This document shows positions 36,726 through 44,870 of a DNA stretch of 64,000 nucleotides, piece after piece. The notes under the pieces were generated by a model. That model did no database searches. It had not been told where the DNA came from and saw only the letters and a program-made list of their open reading frames with translations. The position numbers and the translations under genes were made by a program. Source of the DNA: Ornithodoros turicata. Lineage: Eukaryota > Arthropoda > Arachnida > Ixodida > Argasidae. Where the stretch lies: positions 1 to 64,000 of the forward strand of contig NW_026999322.1 of NCBI RefSeq assembly GCF_037126465.1, read 5' to 3'. The stretch's first letter is position 1. Every line of letters starts with the position of its first letter.

Positions 36726-36944
36726 CGTAGTTGTCTGTTGAGGAGGGGTTCACGCTAAGTGAAACGACGCGCTTTATCAGGAAAAAAAAGAAGAAAAAAG
36801 AAAATTCCCCTCGGCGAAGTTGTAAATCTTTATACTCGGTGGGGGTGGTTCGCGTTACCCGCCGCAGTCTCACCATCGAAAGAGCAACCGTGAGTACCAA
36901 CTTATTTTCACTCCAATAGCTATAGACTTGCGCGCATATTTCAG

Positions 36945-37217
36945 ATGCAATGCCCAACCTGTGGTCACCGTTTGCCGGAAGGGTCGCATATCCGCGTTCT
37001 CGTGGTGGGAGGCCAGGAGGCTCCATTACCACCTCCCTATAGTGAACCACAACCGCCTCCACCTAGCTATTTTGAAGAGCAGCGCGGAAGGGGTCGCGGA
37101 CGTGGGTTGCTGTCTGTCACGCCGCAAACGAACGCCGAACGAACGACCAACAGCAGCGTTCGCGTGGGGGAGAATAAAGGACACCAGGCGTTTTTAAGCG
37201 ACAAACAACTTTTCTAG
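36945..37217 (+). CDS. Zinc-ribbon/PPxY protein B (90 residues)
   Basis: The ATG directly follows a leader intron (36890-36944, GTGAGT...TTTCAG, 55 nt). The protein starts MQCPTCGHRLPEGSHIRVLV like its neighbour A. It continues with a proline-rich stretch holding PPPY and PPSY and then RGRGRGRG. PPxY motifs recruit Nedd4-family WW domains in viral egress and in adenovirus protein VI, so a role in particle trafficking is possible but inferred. AATAAA at 37171-37176 lies inside the frame, so the 3' end of the reading frame may not all be translated. Its last 24 bases overlap the end of the protease gene on the other strand. Confidence 0.6.
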   Translation: MQCPTCGHRLPEGSHIRVLVVGGQEAPLPPPYSEPQPPPPSYFEEQRGRGRGRGLLSVTPQTNAERTTNSSVRVGENKGHQAFLSDKQLF

Positions 37218-37628
37218 CAGCTTTATTGATTTTAGGTCATTAGCGGCGAGATTATCGGAAAACAGGGATACAATGCTCTTCAGTGATTTCCCTTTCGCCA
37301 ACAATGTCGCCACAATACAACAGTACACACCACACATTGGAGAATACAGGCTTTGGATACAGACATCATTATATTCGTCGACGGTGAGGCGTTTCAGCTC
37401 GGGTTCGATGGGCGGCAATCCGAAGGAATCAAAGTAGATGAGGTCATCCTTCATTTTCGCGTACAAAATCCAGTGCTCCCCAGCTTGCTGTCGCCGATCG
37501 GTGTTCACCACGATCATACCCGGTCTATCCAGTGCGGGCAGACGATCGTCTCGAGCGTATACACCGCGGAAGAGTGCCGAAGTGTAATCGTTGTACTTCA
37601 GGAGTCTCTCGATATCTTGCTCGAACAT
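37194..37628 (-). CDS. Adenain-type cysteine protease (Polinton PRO)
   Basis: 144 residues, slightly shorter than adenovirus protease. The expected order of catalytic residues is present: H52 in GEHW, D67 in YFDSFG, Q92 in CIQS and C99 in PMCGVYC. The N-terminal GVYARDxLP motif is typical of Polinton proteases. It would cleave capsid and core precursors during particle maturation. Its ATG lies 2 nt after the stop of the major capsid candidate, making it the last gene of the minus-strand cluster. AATAAA follows shortly after the stop codon region on the minus strand (about 37227). Confidence 0.92.
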   Translation of the reverse strand: MFEQDIERLLKYNDYTSALFRGVYARDDRLPALDRPGMIVVNTDRRQQAGEHWILYAKMKDDLIYFDSFGLPPIEPELKRLTVDEYNDVCIQSLYSPMCGVYCCIVATLLAKGKSLKSIVSLFSDNLAANDLKSIKLLEKLFVA

Positions 37629-37630
37629 CG

Positions 37631-38926
37631 CTAATCCAGTGTGACGTTCCTGTTCTTATCGATGGACATAATTCGCACACTCTCGGACAGTATCAATACG
37701 GTCGTGGGTTCGGCCAAGGCACGTCGGAACTTGAGTTGCAGACGAACGTTTCCACGCCTGATCGGTGACAGGTGGACGGAGGATTGATCCGGATCCAGGT
37801 CGTAGTACAGTAGGAACTTGTTTCCAACGTAGTGGTCGTATTCGTAGGAGACGTGCTTCTCACACAGCTGCTCCAGGAGGTTGAAGTAGCTTCGGTGGTT
37901 CAGGTTATTGTTGAAGTCGAACGTGTCTATTCGCTGCGTCCCGTTCACGGTGAGCGTCGCCGACTCAATGTCGCAGTTCACGAATCGGTACGGGTCCCGA
38001 TTGAATGCTCCCTGGTAGGCTAGGGTGGGCACGAATGCGACCACCACCTTAGACGTTATCTTCTCAGGAAATAAATCTTCCAGGCATGCATCCAGGTTGC
38101 CAACTGGTAGCGAACGAATACGCGATTCACTTCCGGCCAGTGTGTAGAGAGCCTTGCGCTTCTGCAATTCCGTTTCGTGTCCGAGGAATAGGCTGGGAGA
38201 CACGGTGATTTTGTTTATGTACAAAGTGGCACTCATGATTTCCACTTTATGCGTGTGCTGCTCCTGATCGGTCTTCATAATGCGGAACGCGTCGGAGCCT
38301 TGATAAAAAACAAGCCTAATTTCCACTCCCGATATGAGTAGCTTAGGCTGCAGGAAAATGTCCGAGTTGATCTTGGAAACCAGGTCGATGGTCTTGCCGC
38401 CACGTGTGAGGTTGTATCGTTCGGTCGGTCCATGAGCGCGAATGTTGTTTTCCGTTTGACGCGCTTCTTCTTGCGTGTACAGACCTGCTTTATGCACGGT
38501 ATTTTGCTCCGTGGTGCTGGCGTGAAGCAAAATATCCAAGTAGCTTCTATAGCTATACAAATCATTATTCGTAATCATGGTCTGATTCAAGAAGACGGCT
38601 ACGTTCTTGAAAAGCGAGCTGGCGAACGCGTTGACGGGGTAGACCTCGTCGTAGGTCGTCCGATCGCCAGCCTGTGTTTCCGGTAGCGAACCATCGTCAC
38701 GTACGATGCGGACTTTCGTCACTATGTACGCGGAGTTCAAATCGAGATAGTGGTGCCCCAAATTCGAAAGCTGGAACTCTATGACGGAGGATATGTCAGC
38801 GACCGGGTAGAATACCTCATATTCCCCCTTCAGTATATGCCACTGCGTTCCCGGCACGGAAAATAACTGTGTTTCCGACTTATCCAACAGAGGAGTGTCG
38901 GGATGTACGACGTTAATCGTGTCCAT
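37631..38926 (-). CDS. Major capsid protein candidate (double jelly-roll)
   Basis: 431 residues. The start (FSVPGTQWHILKG, then DLNSAYIVTKVRIV, PVNAFASSLFKNV and FLNQTMI) follows the pattern of invertebrate Polinton major capsid proteins, which are often annotated as F54H12.2-like. The protein is shorter than many Polinton capsids (about 500-650). It ends in a strand-rich region with NVRLQLKFRRAL. It is preceded by the 114-residue core protein with a 7-nt gap and followed by the protease after 2 nt, the structural-gene neighbourhood expected. The double jelly-roll assignment is from sequence pattern, not a structure. Confidence 0.8.
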   Translation of the reverse strand: MDTINVVHPDTPLLDKSETQLFSVPGTQWHILKGEYEVFYPVADISSVIEFQLSNLGHHYLDLNSAYIVTKVRIVRDDGSLPETQAGDRTTYDEVYPVNAFASSLFKNVAVFLNQTMITNNDLYSYRSYLDILLHASTTEQNTVHKAGLYTQEEARQTENNIRAHGPTERYNLTRGGKTIDLVSKINSDIFLQPKLLISGVEIRLVFYQGSDAFRIMKTDQEQHTHKVEIMSATLYINKITVSPSLFLGHETELQKRKALYTLAGSESRIRSLPVGNLDACLEDLFPEKITSKVVVAFVPTLAYQGAFNRDPYRFVNCDIESATLTVNGTQRIDTFDFNNNLNHRSYFNLLEQLCEKHVSYEYDHYVGNKFLLYYDLDPDQSSVHLSPIRRGNVRLQLKFRRALAEPTTVLILSESVRIMSIDKNRNVTLD

Positions 38927-38933
38927 CTCGCAA

Positions 38934-39278
38934 CTAAATTGTGGCCGCGCAACCAGCGTGATTTATGCCGTCGAAGACGTCCGGTTTTCTCCTCTTTCTT
39001 CGCTCGCCAGCCCCTCCGAGGTCGCGGAGAATTTCACGGCCCGTATCTTTCGCCGATCTTTTAAGCGCACTTCGGAAAGAGTCTCCCTCCGACAGATTTT
39101 TGACCACGCGCTTAGCGGCCGCAACAGCCGTCTTTTTTAAGTAGAGCGATACGCGTTTAAAGAGTGGAATAGCGAAACGCCCGAGCTGAGAAAAGAAATT
39201 GCCTCCCCTCTGGTACAGGTGCGACCTGTATACCGTTGGAACGCCAAATCCGTAGATTGGTACCGCTTTAGTGTACAT
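38934..39278 (-). CDS. Basic core/minor virion protein, YQRG type
   Basis: 114 residues. It has the arrangement seen in a conserved Polinton protein: an N-terminal YRSHLYQRGGNFF motif, a helical amphipathic centre (IPLFKRVSLYLKKT, AAAKRVVKNL) and a lysine/arginine-rich stretch (RRKRRKPDVF) near the end. Such proteins have been compared to adenovirus core or membrane-lytic proteins; I keep the role open. Its ATG overlaps the end of the upstream penton-like gene by 11 nt. Confidence 0.75.
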   Translation of the reverse strand: MYTKAVPIYGFGVPTVYRSHLYQRGGNFFSQLGRFAIPLFKRVSLYLKKTAVAAAKRVVKNLSEGDSFRSALKRSAKDTGREILRDLGGAGERRKRRKPDVFDGINHAGCAATI

Positions 39279-40545
39279 GCTTAAAGTGCAGCGTCAGCGT
39301 CGATCTACCGCGATTTTGTAGCGGTAGCTTGCGACCGGTGTCGTCGCGTATGGAGACGGTGATTGAGGAAATTTCGCGCTGCACTAACTTAAAATACTGA
39401 ACGGGAAGAAAGCTGAAACTCAGTTGTTCTTTCGTTCTATCGTATACGAATGGAATTAATTTCAGTATCGGATGCCGCCCGTTTCCCACTACGGAGGGCG
39501 TGACGAGATCCGTGTATATCATAATACAGTTAATGGGAAGATCTATGGTCACTTCGTCGACGCCCGTATCGTTTTCCGTAAATACGGTTTTCGCGCCGAA
39601 ACCCAGTAGGTACGCAAAGTAATCGGATAATGTAAGCGACACGTTTTCCCGCAAGCTCAACGAACACTTCCTCGCCCATGCATCGTACGTGAGGGAAGCC
39701 TCCGGCTGCAGACGGTCATGGATGGCGCTCACGAGAGCTTCGGGTGTTTCGTAGTAATTTGGTGGAAGTGAAATGCGCCGACTTTCCGTCTCTTGAGTGT
39801 TTATGTGGATGCGGTACGTCTTCACTATGGGATTACACGTGATGTGCTTTCGGGATCCTTCAACATGGATGTGCTTCACCTGAATGAGGTCCAGGAACTC
39901 GGTCGACAAGTTGAAATTCGTCGGGAGAGAAAGCGAGTAAGTGTTGTCTTTGTATTCCACCCGTGATTCTGTATCGTTCGTCGCTCTGAAGAATTCGTTG
40001 AATGTGTCGGTAATGAGCGATCGGGGTTCTAAAATTAGATCGTTATTGATCACTATCACCCGGCGAACTCGCATCATAACGGCTCTTTCCTCCGCGAGTG
40101 GTAACACGTTTGGGACGGCGCGTACTCTACCGCCCTCCGGGTGATCTCCATCGATGTCGACGATTCCAAAGGCGAGATGCAGCGGTCTGTCGATTAGTTT
40201 CGCCGAGCGCACGCGCGACGGTAGCTTAAACACGTAGTGATCTTCCTCGTAAGTCCACTCTATCCCATATTCGGGGAATATTTTATTCAATAGCGTGTCC
40301 GTGTCTTCGAACGTGAGCGGTTTTGTTTGCCACTTCTCCCTTGATAGCGTTATCAGGTTATCAGGCGCTTGGTTCACGTTCAGGAAGCTGTTGGGAATGG
40401 AAAATCCCTCTAGACCGACGACGTACGAATCATCCAGGTGTAGCGGCTTATCTAACGCAATCGTGAAGTCATTCAGCGTGTTGGACGGGTACAGGTCCAT
40501 GCTAGCGTTCGAGAGCAGATACACGTAAAATTCATTTTCTGACAT
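39268..40545 (-). CDS. Minor capsid/penton-like protein
   Basis: 425 residues from the first ATG at 40545; an upstream in-frame GTG lies in the integrase overlap. The N-terminus EFYVYLLSNASMDLYPSNTL and the C-terminus with ITVSIRDDTGRKLP then TLTLHFKHV match the pattern of the Polinton minor capsid (penton) family. The conserved VYxDLVxPxVVGxxxxPIL signature appears as IYTDLVTPSVVGNGRHPIL. It would occupy capsid vertices. The start overlaps the integrase end by 14 nt. Confidence 0.85.
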   Translation of the reverse strand: MSENEFYVYLLSNASMDLYPSNTLNDFTIALDKPLHLDDSYVVGLEGFSIPNSFLNVNQAPDNLITLSREKWQTKPLTFEDTDTLLNKIFPEYGIEWTYEEDHYVFKLPSRVRSAKLIDRPLHLAFGIVDIDGDHPEGGRVRAVPNVLPLAEERAVMMRVRRVIVINNDLILEPRSLITDTFNEFFRATNDTESRVEYKDNTYSLSLPTNFNLSTEFLDLIQVKHIHVEGSRKHITCNPIVKTYRIHINTQETESRRISLPPNYYETPEALVSAIHDRLQPEASLTYDAWARKCSLSLRENVSLTLSDYFAYLLGFGAKTVFTENDTGVDEVTIDLPINCIMIYTDLVTPSVVGNGRHPILKLIPFVYDRTKEQLSFSFLPVQYFKLVQREISSITVSIRDDTGRKLPLQNRGRSTLTLHFKHVH

Positions 40546-41557
40546 CGCTGGCGGGCACACAAGAATCGTGATCTTTGGCGTATCCGAACCAACGAACCAA
40601 GTAGTGCAATACCCCGTTAATTTTCTTCTTTCTAATCACCGCGGATATGAGTCGCTTATCGTACGAGGAAAGATGGTGGACGGGCTGCAGCTCCTGCTCG
40701 TAGAATGATCCCAGTATTTCTTTTCCCGTCGAATCTTTCACGTACACTACGGGCGGATCGGTCTTTCTCGTTCGCGACACCTCGAACACTTCGGCCGTCC
40801 ACCTTTGATCGTAGCCTTTGGCGAACACGCCGCGATCTAGCGCGAGCCTCACCTGGTCCCCTGATTTATACTTGCTCTCGCGCAGGGTCGTCTTACGATT
40901 CAATCTGTTGAACAGAGCTACTTCATTTCCGGCGTTCACATTTTTCGGCTTTTCGCCCGTGACGGAGCGTACCGAGTCGTTATAGTCGGCCACTATCTTC
41001 GGCAGCGCGTTGATATAATTAAACTTCCCCGTACTAGTGAAATGCCTGGCTATTCTTTCCCTAATTGTTCTCTGCACGCGTTCACAGGAGGCCGCTTTCA
41101 TTCCGCTCTGCGTGCTATAGTGATTTAGTAGCGACTGAAAGTACTGACGAACGGGGGAACCCCAAAATTCGCTCCCGCGATCCGTGAGCAAATTCTTTGG
41201 AATTCCGTGACGGAAAACTCGTTGGAAGGCTTTCTTTACGTCTTGCGGGCGCTTTGTGCGAATGGGGACCATGTACAGGTACCTCGATAGCGTATCTATG
41301 ACCGTTAGGATGTACCTGAAGCCCTTGTTAAATTTCTGATATTTACGCATATCCAGAAGGTCTGCCTGATATAAATCCCGCACGTGAGTTGCGATGATGG
41401 AGCGCCGCTTAAATTTTTTCTTCACTGGCTTGTGAAGGGTGTAAGCATCTTCTTTTTTCAGCTGTTCCACGGCTTCTGCGTGCGTGAGCTTGTGATAACG
41501 TCGGTACCGATCCACTCCACCTAACCCTTTCTCCTTGATCTTTCTATAGGGCCCCAT
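40532..41557 (-). CDS. Polinton integrase (DDE) with a C-terminal chromodomain
   Basis: 341 residues from the first ATG at 41557; upstream codons are non-ATG. The retroviral-type core shows D66 (LYQADLLDM), D126 (LLTDRGSEFWG) and E159 (ASCERVQRT), with 32 residues between the second D and E. The motif after the first D (GFRYILTVIDTLSRY) is typical of Polintons. An SH3-like region precedes a chromodomain (about 294-341, HYLVRWFGY). In the chromodomain the tryptophan usually found in DSWVP is cysteine (DSCVP), so one wall of the methyl-lysine cage is missing. It inserts the element with 6-bp duplications. It overlaps its neighbours by 14 nt on both sides. Confidence 0.93.
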   Translation of the reverse strand: MGPYRKIKEKGLGGVDRYRRYHKLTHAEAVEQLKKEDAYTLHKPVKKKFKRRSIIATHVRDLYQADLLDMRKYQKFNKGFRYILTVIDTLSRYLYMVPIRTKRPQDVKKAFQRVFRHGIPKNLLTDRGSEFWGSPVRQYFQSLLNHYSTQSGMKAASCERVQRTIRERIARHFTSTGKFNYINALPKIVADYNDSVRSVTGEKPKNVNAGNEVALFNRLNRKTTLRESKYKSGDQVRLALDRGVFAKGYDQRWTAEVFEVSRTRKTDPPVVYVKDSTGKEILGSFYEQELQPVHHLSSYDKRLISAVIRKKKINGVLHYLVRWFGYAKDHDSCVPASDVRK

Positions 41558-41999
41558 ATTTGCTCCAGCGAGCAATTCGCTGTATTTTCAAAGCGCTTAT
41601 AATTTTCGATACTTTTTTGTACCAACTGGGTTTCTTGATGAGCGCGCTACGACGTGCTAAGTAGCTCACGAGAGCCACAATGTTTGAGCGATTGATTCGC
41701 TTCCCTCTATATACTAGCACATTATCCGCCTGCCAGGTGAATACTTTCTTCAATTCTTTCAGCACAGATTTCGCGCGTGCTTTACCAACGCCGGAGAGTA
41801 GAAGATTAAAATCGAATGGATTGGGTTCCGGTTCGGGCTCCGAATGGACAGGTTCCAGAGGAGGAGGAGGAGGAGGAGGAGGAGGATGATAGTGAGCTCG
41901 CTTCAGCAAGTAATAGAGGGCTTCCAGTATTTTGCCCACTTTTACATCGTCCGAATCGTTAGATTTCAGAACTTCACCTATTTCTATTCTATGAGCCAT
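41544..41999 (-). CDS. Polinton conserved small protein with a GKxIxxSNIxxLV domain
   Basis: 151 residues from the ATG at 41999. Upstream codons of the same frame are antisense-free filler that belongs to the preceding gene in another frame. A Pro9 run and an EPEPEP stretch (about 40-62, encoded by a GGA repeat on the plus strand) precede a ~65-residue domain: FNLLLSGVGKARAKSVLKEL followed by VLVYRGKRINRSNIVALVSY. This domain is widespread in Polintons and related elements and is probably helical. Its job is not established. It overlaps the interrupted upstream gene by 11 nt and the integrase by 14 nt. Confidence 0.75.
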   Translation of the reverse strand: MAHRIEIGEVLKSNDSDDVKVGKILEALYYLLKRAHYHPPPPPPPPPLEPVHSEPEPEPNPFDFNLLLSGVGKARAKSVLKELKKVFTWQADNVLVYRGKRINRSNIVALVSYLARRSALIKKPSWYKKVSKIISALKIQRIARWSKYGAL

Positions 42000-42185
42000 G
42001 ACCGATGGCTTTGGATATCGCTCGCCCGGCGACTCCCGCCACGAGACTTGATAGCCCTGAGAGGAGCAGTGGAAGTATGGGAATGAGACCACCTCGTTGT
42101 CCCCTAATATATTTCTTCAACTGCCGGGGGGGCACTTATGAAGTGACTTGTAGGCGAGGAAGCGGAGGATTTTTTTGTGTTTCTT
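41989..42185 (-). pseudogene. Downstream part of the small membrane-active/core protein gene, cut off by the palindrome and frameshifted
   Basis: This is the continuation of the gene that starts at 54007. The reading frame enters after the 6-bp duplication as KKHKKILRFLAYKSLHK and hits a stop at 42117-42119. The conserved downstream part lies in the next frame (from about 42135): KYIRGQRGGLIPILPLLLSG and a glycine/alanine-rich end. This is the RGGxxPxLxPLL motif of an adenovirus pX-like Polinton protein. The shift is at a C7 run (about 42125-42131), so it could be a real indel or a sequencing error. The gene ends at 41989, overlapping the next gene by 11 nt. The protein is lost in this copy. 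Confidence 0.7.
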
Positions 42186-42191
42186 CAGGTT
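42186..42191 (+). repeat. Target-site duplication CAGGTT, left copy
   Basis: Six bases identical to 53828-53833. They border the nested palindrome and encode the same two codons (Asn-Leu on the minus strand) in the interrupted gene, which fixes the insertion point. Confidence 0.95.
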
Positions 42192-42203
42192 AGTAGTAGG
42201 TAC

Positions 42204-42374
42204 TGGACTCTTATAGTGCACAACGCCCAACTGGCCTGAACACGATTTAATTAGCAATTAGAGCTAATTGGGACCCCCCACATTAATCAGCACCCTCCAG
42301 GGAGCCACCACACTAATTGGGGAAAGTCTAACTCGTGTCCAGACCAGCTGAGCGTTGTGCACTATGAGAGTCCA
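42204..42374 (+). repeat. Tip hairpin of the giant palindrome (left end)
   Basis: 22 bases at 42204-42225 pair with 42353-42374 with one mismatch, and imperfect pairing continues inward to about 42250/42328. The loop holds a smaller AATTAG...CTAATT inverted repeat, so the tip can fold into a branched hairpin. The mirror image is at about 53645-53815. Confidence 0.85.
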
Positions 42375-42547
42375 TAAAAAATAAAAAAATAGATAGAAAT
42401 AGAGTGGAGAGAAGGAGTTTAATTGAAGATCAACGGCGCCATCTTGAAGAAAGCGGTCCGGAAAGGCCGCTGACCGTCGCTGGGCGACGGAGCACACAGG
42501 CAGGTTGCAAAGCATCGCAGCTATGACCACCAGTTCCGGACATCCTG

Positions 42548-42590
42548 TGACGTCAGCTGTGACGTCATCACGGCATGTCTGGGCAAGTTA
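42548..42590. promoter_or_regulatory. Two CRE octamers followed by a p53-like decamer pair (left arm)
   Basis: TGACGTCA stands at 42548-42555 and 42560-42567. A pair of adjacent RRRCWWGYYY-type decamers at 42571-42590 fits 18 of 20 positions. Similar pairings occur at 45826-45856 (19 of 20, CRE three bases away) and 44557-44576 (19 of 20). Every site is mirrored in the right arm. Binding is inferred from motif shape only. Confidence 0.4.
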
Positions 42591-42802
42591 CGACAGCTCT
42601 GGGCATGCAAGGAGAAAAACACTCGTAATACAGAGGCTGGAAAAGCAAGAGTATGCAAACCATCAATAGCTAACAACAAAAAAAATTAGTTACACAACAA
42701 ATGAGCCCACCAGAACAGGAGCGCAGAACCATGCGACTGCTCCATCCGAGAGGCAGGCAGAAACTGACTCGTAATGGTTTTTGTCCTGTATAAACCCCAC
42801 AG

Positions 42803-44428
42803 CTGCACCCCCTAGCGGTTACTTTCTCAACTAATCTCACAACAAAATTATTAAGAATCACGCCAGCGCTACTCCCGGTCCCAAGGCAGAAGATGATAGA
42901 AAATGGCGGGAATGCCCGGACAACAGCAACCAGCACCCGACGTGCACGGGCACGAAAATCGCAAACAAAGCGGGAACAAAGTTGGCGAAATCATTAGTTA
43001 CACAACAAATCACCTCACCACAGTAGGAGCGCAGACCGATGCGACTGCTCTCGTCGACAGCCAGGGATCAAGTGACGACGGAGCGAACGACCGCACGTCT
43101 TCTCCCAACGAGAGCCAGAGGTGGACTGACGTAAGCGCCACTCTACGGGTGCTACGCATGCGCGCGCTCGTAGCGCCCTCTGCGCGCTCCTACCTGCGAG
43201 AGGCTAAGAGAGAAGAGCATTCCTGCGCCCCCTGCTGGCCGTTCTCATTGGTCGTGAGGCTAAGTGAGAAGAGCATTCCTGCGCCCCCTGCTGGCAGTTC
43301 TCATTGGTCCAGACATCATCCTATTGTCTCAGGGCTACACTGTTTTTTTCCACTAATGCTCCTTTGGTCAATCTGCAGTGAAGCCATGGTATGACGTCAT
43401 CATGCACCTGCGTGGCTCAAGGACGCGTGCGCTCTAGACAGGGGACCTATTATTTATTGAATCACTATCCCAAGATTATTTCCTTTATTCTTCTATAACG
43501 ATTGCATAGGAAACTATTGCAGAAGAGCACCATGCATGAAAACTGATCGTAGGAATTCCAAAGTCTTACTAAATGAGACTTGCAAAAGAACAAAACATCC
43601 TAACATGTAACTCCATCAACGGCTAATAAGAGGACTAGGCACTCAACAAATCAACACGCGCAGAACTCAGGGCAGCACTATCGTCAAGACGACAATGTTC
43701 CTTGTCAAGAAAAGACAAAATACAAAGCGTTAACAAAGGAAAGCATGCATATCGGGGCATGTCAGGACACGTCAGGACAAATTCACACGACTGTTGGGCA
43801 ACAGAGGAAAACGAACACTTGAACAGAGTGAAAAAGGCACTCACCATCATTTTTCCCGTTCACAGCATTCCCTCATTGTAAATCCGCTCGTCACAAAATC
43901 CACCTGCATCGTCGAACACCATTCACCAGTGACGAACCATACATCCACACCCCATCAGAGGCAGACAGAACCCCACCTAAGCTACGCTCTTCCACTGACG
44001 GCCAACGCCAGGATCATAATTACCGTGTCTACACCCGCCAGTGTCCAAGAGAGAAGTGAATCCTTGCGCCCCCTGCAGGCCAGTCTCATTGGTCGTGACG
44101 GCATCCTATTGTCTCAGGGCTACACAGTTTTTTTCCACTAATGCTCCTCTAGACAAGGTCAACCTGAAACAATAGTCTCTCAGTATGCGGTCATCATGCA
44201 GGTGCGTGGCTCAAGGACGCGTACGCTCTAGACAGGGCACCTGTTATTTATTGAATCACTATCCCTAGATTATTTCCTTTATTCTACTATAATGATTGCG
44301 TAGGGAACTATTGCAGAAAAACACCATAGACAAGAGGAGATTGTAGCATTTCATTCCCAAAGTCTTACTGTACAGGAAAAAAAAATGGTTCAGCAAGACA
44401 TAAAGTCACACACCTGTCCCCCTCGCGG
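42803..44428 (-). promoter_or_regulatory. Six CTCF-like core motifs in the left arm
   Basis: Minus-strand cores of the CCAGCAGGGGGCGC type lie at 42803-42818, 43171-43187, 43224-43240, 43280-43296, 44065-44081 and 44414-44428. Three are almost identical and followed by an ATTGG box within repeated modules; the others vary around AGGGGG or AGAGGGCGC. The right arm has the mirror set on the plus strand, so the two sets point outward. CTCF is conserved in arthropods; occupancy is unknown. Confidence 0.4.
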
Positions 44429-44870
44429 TTACTCTCTGAACTAAATGAATCGCAAAATTATTAAGAATTGCTCTACTCCCATTCAAGGCAGCACTATCGT
44501 CAAGAATATGCCTTGTACAAAAGGAAAAAAACTACATGCAGAAGGAAAGCATGTCAGAACAAGCCCAGGCATGTCAGCACATGTTTGTCAGACAAGGGGG
44601 GAAAAAGCGAAAAGAAACAAAGAAGGAAACCAGCATCAAACTATTTCTTCTTATTCAAAAACAGTGCTCATCATAAATCTGCCCAGGACAATACACACTA
44701 TTTTTCTATTGCCACACTTTTTTCCAGTAACGGTCAATGCATTGCTACAGACTGCGTGACGTCATCACATCCTGTCTGAAGAAGAAGACACCGGCAAAGA
44801 CTCCTATTATTTATTGAATCGCAAGATTATTTCCTTTGTCCTACTCTTAATGACATTGATTCTCTCATTA
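43440..44870. repeat. Repeated modules inside the palindrome arm
   Basis: A ~75-bp block beginning TTATTTATTGAATC with GATTATTTCCTTT recurs at about 43451, 44245 and 44808. A block CCTATTGTCTCAGGGCTACAC...CCACTAATGCTCC recurs at about 43320 and 44106. The arm therefore grew by duplication of modules of roughly 600-800 bp before or after it was mirrored. Confidence 0.75.

Noticed and set aside
42903..43394. 163-codon open frame (and several ~100-codon frames) repeated in both palindrome arms
   Set aside because: The peptide has no domain pattern and runs through the duplicated CTCF-like modules. Identity between arms follows from the palindrome, not from selection on a protein.
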